DNA of 64,000 bases from Lycocorax pyrrhopterus obiensis (GCA_014706295.1 JACSVZ010000007.1:64395441-64459440), one strand, 5' to 3'. Positions 25,111 to 38,066 are shown, counted from the first letter of the stretch. Notes: a model not told the origin generated them from the sequence alone. Numbers and translations: made by a program.

Positions 25111-26326
25111 CAAGACTGGAGGGCTTCCATTTGGAGGGCTTGTGAGGATCTTGTTTGCATTACAAAAAACGATCTGTGCACTGGTCTGCCAGTCGCTGAC
25201 TTTGAGTCTGAACAGGGGCAGCATTTCAATCTCAGAGTCAAACTCAGTGACTTGGCACCTTCTCATGAGTTGGGAAATCTCAATTCAGTCCCATGGCTGA
25301 GATGGTGAGGATGGAAACGTGTCTGAGAGAATCTTGTGGAAGCAAATAAGGCAACATTTCTGAAGCAAATGGCACTCCAAATACTATTACAGTCTGGCTT
25401 TTTATTTTTCTCAAGTGATGTCTTGGAACCCCCGGATTCCCTATTAGTTCCTCAGAGCAGGTTTGTGGGCATTTTGTGGTTTGTTTAAACAACCCACCAG
25501 TATTGTTACAGTTCTTTGATGGTGAGAAGGTTGACATTGAATAAAATTTAAGTTAAGGGAATTTTTTCCAATTCCACTTTCCCAAAACCCAGCACTAACA
25601 AAGAAAAGAAATCCAGCCCTGAGGCTGTACTTCTCTCTCTTCTCTCTTCTCTTCTGTTTGCTTTCTCCCTTCATTGTTTCACACACCAGATGGCAATTTC
25701 TTCCCTAAAAATTGCTTGTTACCCTGTTCAGTGATCAGTTTGGGAATACATCCATTAGCATCAACAGGAGGCGAGCAGCAGGATGGAATGAGGAAGCTGG
25801 GTGGATGTCAGCTGCAGGAGCCACTGGCGAATCCCTCTCGTAGCCCCTGGCATCAGTTCCATCAGATATGGGGGAAGCTTCTGGCAGCTACTCACAGAAG
25901 CCACCCCTATAATTCCCCCCATTACCAAAACCTGGCCATGAATACCCCATACAATTTACACTTTATTTGTGTGTTTGGTTTGCGGACTAATTTTTCTTTC
26001 AGAAAAACGGTGCATTTCCAAGTAGCCCTGGTGGCTTATGACTTATGTTCGAGGCAAACACAAGACAAATGAGGCACCTCCAGAGAGCCGAACTCCAGGC
26101 AGAGCTCACTGCCAGGTGGTCCAGTGATAAATAATGACCACTATTTAGTACAGACTGAATAAATGCATAAAACACAGGAAAAAAAGTAATTAAACCTGAA
26201 GGCGACACCTGAACAGGCCATACCCCACCATACTGGGGTTTGTAAGCTGGGCTGTGAGGTTCAAAAATGCAGAGGACTGGTTTGCAATGAGGAATGGTTT
26301 CTCTGACAACATATCAGATGTGTGTG

Positions 26327-26344
26327 ATGTATCACGTGATACAT
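26327..26344. other. 18-bp perfect palindrome around CACGTG
   Basis: The sequence atgtatcacgtgatacat equals its own reverse complement. Its centre is TCACGTGA, the preferred core of MITF/TFE- and USF-type bHLH-zip factors. The flanks (gtgtg...gtgtg) are not palindromic. Confidence 0.9.
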
Positions 26345-28498
26345 GGTGTGCTGTGTGCCATTTATTATGTCACTCATTCGTCAGAAGCCTAAATAGTGTT
26401 TGTATGTGACAAATGGTGGCTTCTGGAAGGTGAGGGGCCCCACGAGGCCTGCAAAGGGTCCCCTTCTGCAGTACCTGGGACCTGGGCAGTCCCAGCAGAA
26501 TGATCCTGCCACCCTCGCTGGTGGCACAGGTGCCACAGATACCACAGGCACTCATCCCTTCTGAGCCTTCTTGGACATGATTCCTTGCCAAATACCTCTG
26601 CGGAGCCACAGCAGCCCTGTCCCACGCCCCAGGAGGAGGGCAGGGACTGCCCGTGCTGGGCTGGTGCAGTGTGCCAGGGGACGTGCCACAGGGACGTGCC
26701 ACAGGAGTGCCACGGGCACTGCCCCAAATGTTATCCATGGCCAGCTTTCTCTCCCAGGGATGCTCACGGCCCTGGCAGCGCGGCCTGGCCCAGGAACACC
26801 CGTACGGGCACCCAGCCGCCCAGTGCCTCGGGCTTTGCCCTCTCCCTGCAGACCTCACAGGCTGCAGCCGCTGCTGCTCCCAGCTCCCGTGCCCAGCTGT
26901 GGCCGTGCTGCTCCGCAGGTCAGGCTGCAGGAACTGCAGCTCGGCTCTTGGAACACCAGCCTGCACCTCCCGGCAGGTTCTCAGGCACGGCTGCACCCAG
27001 TGCTCCCTGTTCCCGTGGCTTCTGACATCTCCTAGTGGGAGTGGAGTCTTCCTCTGAGAGGCAGATGGAGGAGCAAATGTTAAAAAAAATATTCAAAATA
27101 TTTCATATTTATATTTTGTATTTATGGTATTTTAATGTTTTATCCTTGTTTGCAATTAAAAGCAGCTTAAAGGACATAAGTAGCCAGAGTAATCCTTCCT
27201 ATGTGTCCAGCTTACCTGCATTACCCACAGCTCAGTGCAGCACCAGGTGTGAAAGCAGCTCCTTCCTGATGCTTTGCTATGGAAATCCAACAAAAGTTTC
27301 CATTTTATAGGGGATTTTTTAATCAAATTAACTTTTACATAAGCAGCTTAGTGAGACTGTTTTTAAAACTACTGTGTTGGGGGAATTCCAAGCCTGCCAT
27401 GTTTTCCCTCAAAGGACAGAAATGATGTCGCTCATTTCACACAGGGTGGGGTGGCGGCTGCTGCCACGAGGCACTGACGGTATGAGCAAGGGAGATTTAT
27501 GGCAGAGAAGATGATCATTCAACACTTGATACAGCTGGAGGAAAACAGACAATAATTCAAAAACAAGAGCACTTCACATCTCAAACTTCACCTACCATAC
27601 CAGTGGTTCTATTAAAAATATAACCTCTACCTACAGGTTTTACCTTAGATACACAAATTATCAGGGCTGTAAGTCTATTATTTCTGCAAGATGAAAGATA
27701 ATCCCCTTTCCCACTGAGAGATACAGCAGAAGACACAAACAGCCACCATGCCCAACCAAAAATCCATATAAGCATTTATCCAGCACGAGTTGTGCCAGAA
27801 AGGAGTTTGCTTCCAAATCTCGGATCCTAAAACTCTGTGCAAATCAGTTACTATGTCATGGAAAGAACTGAAGCCTCATGCTGGGAATAACAGACCAGAT
27901 CTGGAGAACACAGGCTGACTTTGCACATAAAATCCTGGAGCAAGAAAATTTGTGCTGGGTGTTACCACAGAGCCACACTAGATCTTCTGACAGTTTTAGT
28001 TCTCTGATTAGCTCATGCCTTTAATATTTACACATATAAATCACATAGTTATAGGGTTCTGATCTCCTGATTTATCTTCTTTGCATTCAGGAGAATCCGT
28101 AGAATTATTTCAACTGGAGCTAACAGTTAAAACTCAAATATACTTTTTCTTAAGTGATAAACTTAATTTATCACAGCTTGCTATCAGCAGGGACTCCATG
28201 ATCTCATGAGCAAATGGAAGATTGAGGAGGGAAAAATGGGGGCAGGTTTGATGTTATAAAATTAAGTGGGAAATTTACAGTGATGTTTGGAAAAGCCTGA
28301 TATTTTACAAAATATTTGAGATACCCGCTGGTGAGCTGACTAAGCTGTTCTGGGTAACCTGTAGGGGCAAGGCCTTCATTTGCTGCCAGCTCCACATGTT
28401 CAGCAAAGCTCAGAGAAACCTTGTATTTGCACAGTGACTCAAGTTTTCAGCCCAAGTTTTATCATCTCAGGAGGTTTTATGTGACATCACATTTGCAG

Positions 28499-28535
28499 TT
28501 CTCCACATCACCTCTGGAATTATTTAAAAATGAAG
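28499..28535 (+). other. Candidate 37-nt exon-like segment
   Basis: A moderate acceptor (catcacatttgcag|T) and a strong donor (TGAAG|gtgagg) enclose 37 bases, open as FSTSPLELFKNE in phase 0. No supporting neighbour exon found. Chance is the default explanation. Confidence 0.13.
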
Positions 28536-29778
28536 GTGAGGTGGACTCCTTATGAAAATTCAGTAAACTAGATCTGTTGGAAAAGAATGTGAAAAGCAAT
28601 TTTTTTCTCCTGTTCCAAGCCAAAATGAGTTTGAAATACTGAACTTTCTACCAGACAATTTTCTTTACCTTCCTCTTCATTCATCCAAATTTTTATCCTA
28701 ATTCTTTAAAAATATCAATAAAAGTGTGAGCATGTTGGATTCCATCCTTGTCCAAGGAATTAGGGGCATTTTCCTCACAGGGAAACACCAGCAAACTTTC
28801 TATCACTGCCTTTCATTTATCACTACATTCAGTTATTTCTGGCTTCTAACTTTTGTGGTCACCCTCAAACTCTCACATTATGAAGCAAAGAAATCAGAGC
28901 CAGCTGTTCTCCTTCCTAGAGTTGTCCAAACCGGAGTTTCTCACATTCCCATTGCTGTTGTTGCGATGTCAGTGCTGCCCGGACCTGTCCCTCTGTGTTT
29001 GCTCCATCCATACCAGTGTCACGGGGAGAGGTGGCAGCACCTGAGGCCGTTCCCGCTTGTCTTGTCGCTTGTTACCTGGCAGCAGAGCCAGACCCACACC
29101 TGGCTGCAACCTCCTGTCAGGGAGGTATAGGGAGCAACAGGGAGGTGTAGAGAGCAAGGTCTCAGTGTTTGAATAATATTGGTATTAATTATTGCCCTAC
29201 ATTGTGCACATCCCCAAAATCTGATCTTTCCCTGGAATGCAGTGGCACAGGGATCATTAACAGATGATAAGGGGAGAATGGTTTGTTTCTGGATTTGATT
29301 CTGTCCCTGCAGGTTTGCTGGGTGCTGCCAGAAGGGTCCCCAGTGTGAGCAGGTGGTGCCACTGGTACTACTGTGACTGGAGGTGGTCAACCACTGTCAC
29401 CATCACTTTTGAGGGAGCCCAGCACATTTCTATGTGAATATTTTGGGCTTCTAAGTGCAGCAGGAAGCCAGGAAGGCACACATGGGCGAGGTGCTCGCAC
29501 ATCCAATGAGCAGCTTCCCACGGCCGCTGCTACTGCAGCACTGCCCTGCATCCCTGTGCATTGGCATGTTTGGAGTCACAAGGTCACCTACACAGAGAGC
29601 AATTGGTTTTCATAAATCCTGCTCATTATGCAAATTCATTATTTACAGACACCGTTAGGCTGAAATGGATGTGAGAAACAGTAATAGGATCCGTGCTTTT
29701 GGCAGGAGGAAAAAATATTTGACAGAAGATGAATTAGGGCTTGGCCAAATGAGCAAAAAGTAATTTGGAGAATGGGAA

Positions 29779-29816
29779 TGCAGAACTTTCCCAGCAATGC
29801 AGAACCTTCCCGGCAA
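29779..29816. repeat. 19-bp direct duplication
   Basis: Two adjacent copies of tgcagaac(t/c)ttccc(a/g)gcaa, differing at two positions. A recent small tandem duplication. Confidence 0.9.
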
Positions 29817-30125
29817 TGGAGCCACAGAGTCCTTGTGTGGAGGCAGAGATGGGAGTGGGGAGAAGGTGGGAGCTACTGCCATGGTGCCATGCTGGCCCCC
29901 GCAGAGCCCCCTCCTCATGAGGCTTGGGCAGCCTTTGCTCCCACACAGGGGCTCACCTGGGTCTGCCAGGCAGGGTGGCTGGTGCCAGCGGGGCAGAACT
30001 GGAGGCTGCAGATGCCGGGCACTGCCTGGAGCATCCATCCCTCTCCCAGCCACCCCTGATACAGACATGGCAGCTGTACCATGCCAGGGGGTGACATGAG
30101 TGTCTGCCAGACCTCCCTACCTCAC

Positions 30126-30155
30126 CTGCAGATGCACATTTCAGTGCCCACATCT
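30126..30155 (-). other. Candidate 30-nt micro-exon
   Basis: On the minus strand atttcctctgtag| is a near-ideal acceptor and CTGCAG|gtgagg a near-ideal donor, enclosing 30 bases that include an ATG (MWALKCASA in one phase). Thirty bases keeps phase, a common property of micro-exons. There is no other support and the peptide is not recognised. Confidence 0.2.
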
Positions 30156-31473
30156 CTACAGAGGAAATGTATAAACCATTAAATTAATTTAATTTGAGGC
30201 AGCCTGTAGCTTCATGGTCTAGAAACTCAGCTGTGGCTTCCCCTCCTTAAAGCAAATGTGTTTGCTCTTCTGCTGTGCTTCTTATTTGTGTTTTGGCTTC
30301 TTATCTGCCTCCTGTAGGAGAGCAGAGTAAAACTTATTTATTCATTCAGCACAAAACCATCAGCTGGAGCCTTGCAAAAAGGCTGGCAAACACTCAGAGG
30401 TTTTTCCTTTGGCTGTAATGCCATGAGATACAACTGTGGGTTCCAGCCGTGGGGCACTTTGAGAGAAGCCTTAATCTGACACCCATTTCACATTGCAGGA
30501 CACTGCATGAACATGGTTTGGGGTGTTTTTTCCAGCAGCAGTTAATGCAGGCTTGCATACATTTTTAATATGTTGTACCATTTCAATGGTAGTTTGTCCC
30601 GTTAGCTCCTTGATGGGCCAAGGGAATGGAATGACTAATTTACTGGTCTGTCACTGGTGTAAGAGCCAATGTTCCAGCTGAACATGGACTGGACAAAGAC
30701 AGCATCACTACTCAATGGATGGTTTTACGTCCTGGTCTTGTCCCTGCCACCTTTATTGCAATGGATCCCAACCCTCACCCCCATGGCCCTTCCGTTCCCT
30801 CCTCCCTCCAGGGGCTGTTGCCATGCGAACACTGCCACCGCTGCTGTCACATGTATTTAGGTGGCCCAGGGTGTGTCTGCCAAATTCTGGGCTCAAGACA
30901 CAGGCAATGAGTGATTGATCCTGCTGGGTCAGTGCCAGTCAATACATCTTTTGGGCACACACAGAAGATGGACCAGGAAAGCACCCGGGCTCTCCCTGCC
31001 CAGCACTGCGAACCAGCAACGCTGCCCACCATGAACCAGAGTGGAGTGATGGAATTATTGATAATGGCTTGTTATTAAATCCATGATTAACTCCATAATA
31101 TTTTTGCCTTGCTGGGTGCTGACAGTTGGACTAGAAGCAATTCCTCTACCTGTGCTAGCAGTGCCCACAGGATAACTCACTATGGGAGACAGCAGGCTGT
31201 TAACCTCTAGGGGAAAATAAAAAGCTCCTTTTTGTATAAATGTCAGTGTTAGCTTTGAAAGCTTAGCAAACAAAGAAAAAAAATCCCTTCCCCAGAAAAC
31301 CTTCAGCACCCATTACAGAATCATTTTGCATCTTATCTCCTTTCACTTTCCCTCTGTGCCTTGGAATTGTTGGTGTCAACATGCAGAACAACAGGCTATG
31401 CACAAAATCTTATTATAGTCTCTTCCTTAGGATCCACTGGAAAAAAATGTGATTTTTCTGTCTGTGTGTGCAG

Positions 31474-31501
31474 GGGCATGTGCGCTCAGCTGAAGAGCCA
31501 G
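31474..31501 (+). other. Candidate 28-nt micro-exon
   Basis: Acceptor tctgtctgtgtgtgcag|G and donor GCCAG|gtaacg enclose 28 bases reading GMCAQLKSQ in one phase. It is isolated; no companion exon found. Confidence 0.13.
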
Positions 31502-33648
31502 GTAACGTCTCGCTTGTTCACAGTTTCTTTTTCACCCACAAAGCTGAGCAGCTCCTGCCTCTTCTGTAACAAGGGACCACGTCCGCAGGGCTTTTGCAGT
31601 AACCCTACGGAGGGCACACACGGGCTGGGGTCATGGGAAGCCAAGGGTTAATGATGTTCAGGGGATCCATTGCTCCTGCGTTTCATAAGCCACCACAGTG
31701 CCTGGAGTGAGGCTCTGCCTGGCGCTTGGCACCAGCAGGGTGGAGCACAGCACTGTGGGAAGGACCTCTTCCATTTGCAGCATCCCCACAACAGCAGGGG
31801 CTCTCCATTGCCCGTCTCCTAGAAAAGTTCTGCCTGGTCACAGTTCATTGCCAGAGCTGGGGCAGGTACCAGTCACTTGGTTGTGTGACCCAGCTTCAAT
31901 CTCCAGCACTCCCAGAGCTCCTGCCTTGCTACTGATCCATTTAATTCTTTAGCTCCCCGTCAGACTCTTTTGTTTCTTCAACCAGATTAAAACGTTTCTT
32001 AGTACCAGACAATTTTTCACTGAAAACGTGTACCAAAGTCAGCATTTTGCTGTATTTCAGGCAAGATAACCAGGTGGAGCTCTTCAACTCTTGCCAGACA
32101 AAGATTTCTTTTCCTACCAACAAGTGGTTTTGGTGATTTATTTGAAGCATTTTTCTGTAAGGCACAGACACACAACACTACAGATGCCAGTCCAGTGTGA
32201 GCCTTACAGGAGGAAAATTGGCCCCCACTTCCTCCCAGTGCCCCCCTGGCACATCAGAAGCCCATGGCTATGTCATGCCGCACTCGCAGGCTGCCAGCCC
32301 TGCTCCCTACACAGCCCAAATGCCCCGTGCTGGGGGGGCAGTGGCTCTGAGCTGGATGGGGGCCCTGGCCCAGGTGGGTCAGGTCACTCTGTGGCTGCAG
32401 CATGAGCAGCGCTGTAACGTTGTGTAATGCTGAAGTCAGAGCTTTCCACACAGATGCTGGGTTTATATCACATCCAAGGGGTTTATCACAATACTGAGTA
32501 GCCAGAACTCTTTTTCCCCCGTGTGGTTTGACCAATCCTTGGTCGCTAGCATGGAACAGAGCACTGCCAGGTCCCAGGGCACTCCTCACTCCCACTGCTT
32601 GTCCCGTGCTCCTGCCTGCTCCCTGGATAGGCTTGCTCCTCAGCCACAGATCTCCAGGGAGTCTCAGTGGAGATGCTGAGTCTGCAATAAGGGTCCAGAG
32701 CCCCACACTCAGGGCCTTGGGGTTGGTGTGGCTGCTCCAGCAGCTTGTAGGGCTCTCACTGCTCTGGCAGCTCCCATCTGGAAAACTACTTGGGAAAAGA
32801 GCAGCTACCCATAAATCTTACTGAGGGCTGGAGCCGTGCTGTGGGATGGCGACAGAACCTCTGTGACCTGAAAGGACCATCACTGGGGTTTAATGTTACA
32901 GGGAAATTCACTTCCCACATTCACCCAGCCTTCACCTGTAATTATAACCTCAGGCATGACAGGTAAATTGCTCTTTGTCACTGAAGCAGAAAACATCTCC
33001 CCTTCATTTTGGGGTATGGTAGGTGCAGGCAAGTTATGTGTGATTTTTAAAATGCAGTTTCACCTATGAGCTTTAAAGCCATCGTGGCACCGCTGAGTTC
33101 ATTTACAAGTACTACAGTCAGTCCAGAATGGAGGCAGGAGCTGCCTTTTACCTCCTCAGGCAACACATAGGTGGGTGTACAACTTCCTTTTAACACTGCT
33201 CAGTTTTCTTTTTTCCCTTGGAATTCCGGGTGTACAATCCTGGCGGTGAAACAGGACAGGCACAGAGCACGCTCTCTGCAACATCCGCTAAAAATAGTGC
33301 AGGAATGGTGCTGCTGCCTTCTGCAGACCTGGAAAAAAAAGAGCTTTTCAAGTCTGTAATTCCCTAATACAATCAAACACAATTGTAAGCAAAATTATTC
33401 ACGCTGACTTGATTAGTAAAAAGAGAATAATATGCTAATGAGGTAGCATCTCTCCCTGTGTTTGAACATGGCACTACAGCTCTCTGGACATGGATTCATC
33501 ACTGTGGGAAAACACCACCTCCTTCCTTTGCTCTCAAAATCTGCTGGTGTCTGGAATACACTTGTATATTTGAGTTGCTCTTTGTCAGGGCTGTGGCTGG
33601 TCTGAACTCCCAGACCAAAGAGCAGGAGAAGACATAAGGTTGTACCTA

Positions 33649-33800
33649 GGGACAGGTGAGCAATAGCAGTGACCCAGGTGAGGCTGTGCCCGGGGACAAA
33701 TGAGAGATGGCAGTGACCCAGGTGAGGCTGGGCTCAGACACAGGGGAGCAATGACAACGACCTGGGTGAGACTGTGCCTGGAAATGAGGTGAGGGATGAT
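33649..33800. repeat. 44-bp minisatellite, about 3.5 copies
   Basis: Copies start at 33,649, 33,693, 33,737 and a partial one at 33,781, with shared blocks ggacaggtgag, gcagtgacccaggtgaggct and gtgcc(c/t)g. Divergence increases toward the 3' end. Every copy contains caggtgag, a 5' splice-site-like motif, so splice predictions here should be distrusted. Confidence 0.9.
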
Positions 33801-34235
33801 GGGGTCTTCTCCTCAGCACCAAAGGAGAAAAGAAATGTCTTTTCCCATCTGCCCCAAAATGAAGGGATTTCTCCAAACCTTGCAGCTGGTTTCCTGTGTA
33901 CAGGAGGCACCGCACCAGCTCACGGCTGAGCACACGCTCCACCCTTAAGAGTGCGTGTTCTGTACAATGAGTCCCATACCAGTGCAGCTGGTACTTGGCT
34001 CAGGCTGTGAGGCACCAAGGGACACTTCTATGGCTGATACAGCAATTTTTGCTTGTTTTCCAGGAAAAACACACCTGTCTGTGCAAGACACGGGAGCTCA
34101 GCTCGGAGCTGGAAACCAGCCCCTTGGCAGCGCTGCCAGGGCATGCTCTGGTCACCAGCCTTTGGCAGCCCTCTCAGCTGAGTGCCTGGCTCCGGCCAGC
34201 AGAGCTCCAACCCTGAACTAATGGTCAGGGTCTCA

Positions 34236-34304
34236 TCCCCAAGGGGAAGGTTTGTCTGTCCCCAGGGGGATCTTTGTCCACTCCCAAGGGGGATGTTTCT
34301 GTTT
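34236..34304. repeat. 23-bp tandem repeat, three copies
   Basis: Copies starting at 34,236, 34,259 and 34,282 share tcccca(a)ggggga followed by a tttgtct-like tail. Imperfect G/C-skewed array. Confidence 0.88.
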
Positions 34305-35239
34305 TCCTGCCCCCAAGCCACAGCTGGAGCCCAGGCTGCACACCAAGTGGGCTGCTTACCTGTCTGCGGTGAGAGCCCAGGCTCCACTGGGGCTGGTATG
34401 ATTTTTTTTCCTTTTCAACAGGATTCATCAGCTCTCTCTGCCCAGAGTCTTGATATCACCTGCAGATCAAAGGCATCATTTTTCCTCTCTGTCAGCAGGG
34501 ATTCTGCCTGGGTATGTAGGTCAGAATCAGTCCTTTTCATCCCATTGTCTGCCATATCTTTCATTCTTCACAGAAGCTAACATTTCCCCTCACTTTTTTA
34601 AAATATTCCATTTGCACCTTTTTTTCCCCTCAACCTGGCTGCATTCTCCTGGCATTGTGGCCTCTTTCCATTCTCTGTCTGACATCAGAGACAATGCACT
34701 GGGCAATATTTTATACATGATCTAGGATTTCCTTAAGCCTTTGAGCCTTCCGCTCAAATATCCTTCTGTGTTTGTCAGACAGATACTTCCATTACACAAC
34801 TCAAACGTTCAATAATAATAGGTTGGATCTTTTCAAATATCAAAACTTACTCCCACTGGAAATCAATCATCAGACAAGAGACAAGTCAGGTAGCTGAGAA
34901 TTGCCTGCCAACTTTCCTTCACTGTAAAAGCTGATGAAAGCAGGCAAACTCTAAATGACTTGTCAAAGCCAGCTTAAAGAGAGAAACTGAGAGTATAATT
35001 ATGGCCACACAGAAACAGTGTTTGCACAGACACACGGTGGTGGGGGCACAGAGAGGGGAAGATGTGTCATAAGTGCAGGTGCAGGTCCGTAGCCAGCAGG
35101 CTGTGAGTGATGCTCTGAGCGTCTGAGGAGGTCACATCAAGAACAGATGAGGGATGACAGTCCTGGCAGCATTGTGTGAAGGCCATTGTGGGTTCCAGGC
35201 TGGAGAGTAGTGCCACCTGCCTGATCCCCAGCCTTGCTG

Positions 35240-35745
35240 GTCATGCACAGTTCTAGTCCCCACAATCCAAAAATGAAGCAGGCAGACTGGAGAGGATCCA
35301 AAGGAGGGCGACATAGACGACCCAAGGACTGGAGAACCTGCCCTGCAAAGAAAGACTGAAGAAGTTCAGTCCCTTCTCCCGGAGAAGACTTGACTTGGGG
35401 GGGACCCCACCACAGCACCCCAGGACATACACGGGAGATCTGAAGAGGATGGAGGGTCTCTCTGCAGGAGGAGCCCCATGGGGAAGGCAATGGCTGATGG
35501 GTACAAGCTGCACCACAAGAGGTTTCATCTCAATATGAAAGAAACTTTGAACAACAAGAACAGTAATTCACTGGAACAACCTTCCCAGGGACAGGCCTCC
35601 ATCACTGGAGGATTCCACATGCAGCTGGTCAGGGTGTGAGAAAATCACTCTGGGCTTCCTTTCTCAGAAAGCATTGGAGTAGATGGTCTTTCAAAGTCCC
35701 TTCCAGCCAGGGCTGCTCTAGGATTCTACGATTCTATGATCTGTA
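35240..35745 (+). mobile_element. CR1 LINE, longest copy in the window
   Basis: About 500 bases of CR1 3' sequence: actggagaggatccaaagga with ggcgaca, then gaaagactgaagaagttcag, atgggtacaagctgcaccac, ggtttcatctcaatatgaaa, ctggaacaaccttccc, the gagtagatggtctttcaaag block and the tail gattctacgattctatgat. It is 5'-truncated, keeping the end of the ORF2-proximal region and the 3' UTR, and has no usable reading frame. The 5' boundary is uncertain. Confidence 0.95.
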
Positions 35746-38066
35746 GAAAATAAGATAGTAAAAATATGACGGGGTTTTTCAGTTGTTACTGTACAGAAAC
35801 ATTGTATTTGAGGATTAAATCTGGTGGTCCTGCCCATCCCATGCCCCTCGCATGCCACATTCAGATATGAGCCAACACTCTCCTGGTTCCTGAGCCTGAG
35901 GTTGCTGAAGGGATAGGGACACAAGGACTGTCCTTGAGACCTGTGGAACTGTGGCTGATCAGGGCAGGTACCCCCCAGCCATCCCTCCCTGCACCCTGTG
36001 ATCCCCACTCTCACCCCATCCTCTTGCCCAGCATTTTCTGTGCTCCACAGTAATTTCCTGTGCTGCGTCGAAGCTCCCATGTGTTGCCTCTCCATCCCAA
36101 TGTCATGTCCACCGCAGTAATGCTCAGTGTGTGTCTACCATTAAATGTCTTCTTATTTATGCATGAATAATTGAAACCTTGCATTATTAATGTTTTAATT
36201 AACCTTTACACAAGGTTTGGTGTTTTTAATGCTTCCTTTCATGTCCCTGAGCAGTCTCTATAATGTGTGTAACTGCTGACTATCTGTCCTGTTAACTGTG
36301 TCAAGTTTTTAACTGCAGCATGTGCGCAGATCATCTTCAGAAAAAAGTCACTGCTGAAAACCATGGAGTTGACTCCTCACGAAAGTACTTCCCCATTAGT
36401 GATTCCTGCCATCGCTAAGTTCTCTCTTGGAAATGTTGATGCATTTTGTCCTGTGTTGCTGCAGCTTTTCCTGTATCTTCTTTTACAAGGAGCCCAGGTC
36501 ATTTCTCTGACTCGTAACTGGCAGCAGTGAGAAACAAGCACATGCTTTCCTTTGGGAAGCCAGACTGGGAGCTGGCAGATGCCCATGGCTGCAAGGGGCT
36601 GGATTATTTACTATTTTGTTTAATGTTGCTGCCTCAAGTGTACAAAGGTGCTAATGAATCCACAGTGAACCTGTATGTGTCTGTCCTGTTTGTAACAGTG
36701 TTGGTCTCCCAGCACAGCCCTCCCACACAGTGATCACCTGTGGGACATAAAGCTGAAGGACTTTATCAGTACCAAATTGAGTAAAATAAGTAAATAAACG
36801 AAGCAATGCCATTAGAAAGGTATAAAGGGGCTCCAGTGCCTCACTCCCCTGAACTGGGACAGCTGTGTGTACTCCCGCCTTCATCACCATCCTCAAGAAA
36901 CCTCTGAACTTGTGCTTAAGAAATCCCCTGATCATACCAGTATGAAGCTGTGGCTCAGGTGGGAGCAAGGCCACTCCTGGACGTGGTGCAGGAGGAAGTC
37001 GTGAACTCTGGTAATGCAGAACGAGGTACAAACAACTCTTTCAAAGGGAGCCCAAGTCCTCTGCTCATTGTCCCTGTGATGTTGCTGCCACACGGCTCAG
37101 GGGAGTGCTGGCACTGCTCCATCACCCAGTGGAGCCCCCAGCCCTCCCCACCATCTCATACCTGTCCAGGTAAGCAAACAAGTTCAGCTGCTCTGCCTCC
37201 TCCTCAGATCTCTTCCACAGCTACTTCTTTGGGGGCTGTAGTGCAGCTAGCACTGGGCTCGTCTTCTTATTTTGGGCTTATCTTCTCCTAATGGACCAAA
37301 ATCTCCTCTGTTTGAGCCTCCAAAACTCAGTGATGTTTGGGGTTATCTGAGGAAATGAACACAAAAGCAAAGCAGTGTGGCTGGGGGGAGCTCAGCCCTC
37401 CTCCCTCAGCTCCACTCCTGCACGTGGTGTCGGACACAATAACGTCTGCAGAAAGCATCAAACAAGTAGTAGATGGCTGTGACCTGGACCAAGGGGATTT
37501 TCCTGTGCCCAAATGGCTTTACTGCCAAGTGACAGTGGCATGTTTGCTCCTGGACTCACTGCCTAAGTCAGAAGACTGCTGCTTAATGGGGAAAATAACA
37601 GGACAGGAATTAATAACTGGGATGAGGGAGGTTTCTCCATTAACTGATCACATATGGCAAGCAATTCAGCTTAAAATTTGTCATTGTCACTTTTCCAGCA
37701 TAAATTCAGAAAGAATAGTGCTTCATTAAATCTGTAAGGCTCTTCCAGAATAAGCAGCTACTGACCATTCACAATAAGTTAATTAAAACTCTTTCACAAT
37801 AGAGAGAGCAAATGTTGGTGGAAATTAATTGATTTCCTGTTAGCATGTGCTCAGGACTGACTGATGTACTGGAGATGCTCTATCTACATCCACTCCATCT
37901 CAGTCAAGTGCAACGTTTAGCATGCAGCTATTTTCACTTTTTCATTAGTAACTGCTGTTAAATACCACAAGAGTCCAAGATACAGTTCCATTTTTTCCTC
38001 AGTTTACCATGCAATCTCCTGGTAATAGTTTCTGTTATGCCAAATTGCACTTAAAACCGAACAAAC
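35746..38066. other. Non-coding DNA
   Basis: No gene recognised. A very strong donor on the plus strand (GTCCAG|gtaagc at 37,171) follows a weakly supported open stretch. AT-rich, ATTA-dense sequence lies around 36.14-36.33 and 37.76-37.86 kb. The 130-codon frame at 37,337-37,729 has no recognisable domain. Confidence 0.5.
36135..36335. promoter_or_regulatory. AT-rich CNE-like segment
   Basis: Dense homeodomain-like motifs: ttatttatgcatgaataatt, ttattaatgttttaattaac, ttttaatgc. High complexity, no repeat family recognised. It resembles a conserved enhancer core; the claim depends on alignment to other birds. Confidence 0.25.

Larger units (their letters stand above)
20397..28498. other. Intron-like or intergenic DNA
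   Basis: Mostly AT-rich unique sequence with two GC-rich patches at 23.76-24.12 and 26.60-27.02 kb whose open frames lack domains and are open on both strands. It holds an 18-base perfect palindrome at 26,327 and a pyrimidine tract at 25,620-25,680. A splice-bounded 32-base segment and CNE-like AT-rich stretches are listed separately. No complete gene seen. Confidence 0.5.
28536..35239. other. Intron-like or intergenic DNA with two minisatellites
   Basis: No gene recognised. GC-rich patch at 29.8-30.1 kb, a 19-bp duplication at 29,779-29,816, tandem arrays at 33.65 and 34.24 kb, and splice-bounded short segments at 30.1 kb (minus) and 31.5 kb (plus), which are listed separately. A very strong acceptor (gcttgttttccag|G at 34,063) opens a frame to about 34,216 but has no donor in range. 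Confidence 0.5.

Noticed and set aside
34064..34216. Open stretch after a very strong plus-strand acceptor
   Set aside because: No donor of any strength before the frame closes, and no poly(A) signal, so no exon can be closed.
37337..37729. 130-codon plus-strand frame
   Set aside because: Looks moderately protein-like but has no splice framework or recognisable motif; the strong donor at 37,171 precedes it and cannot belong to it.
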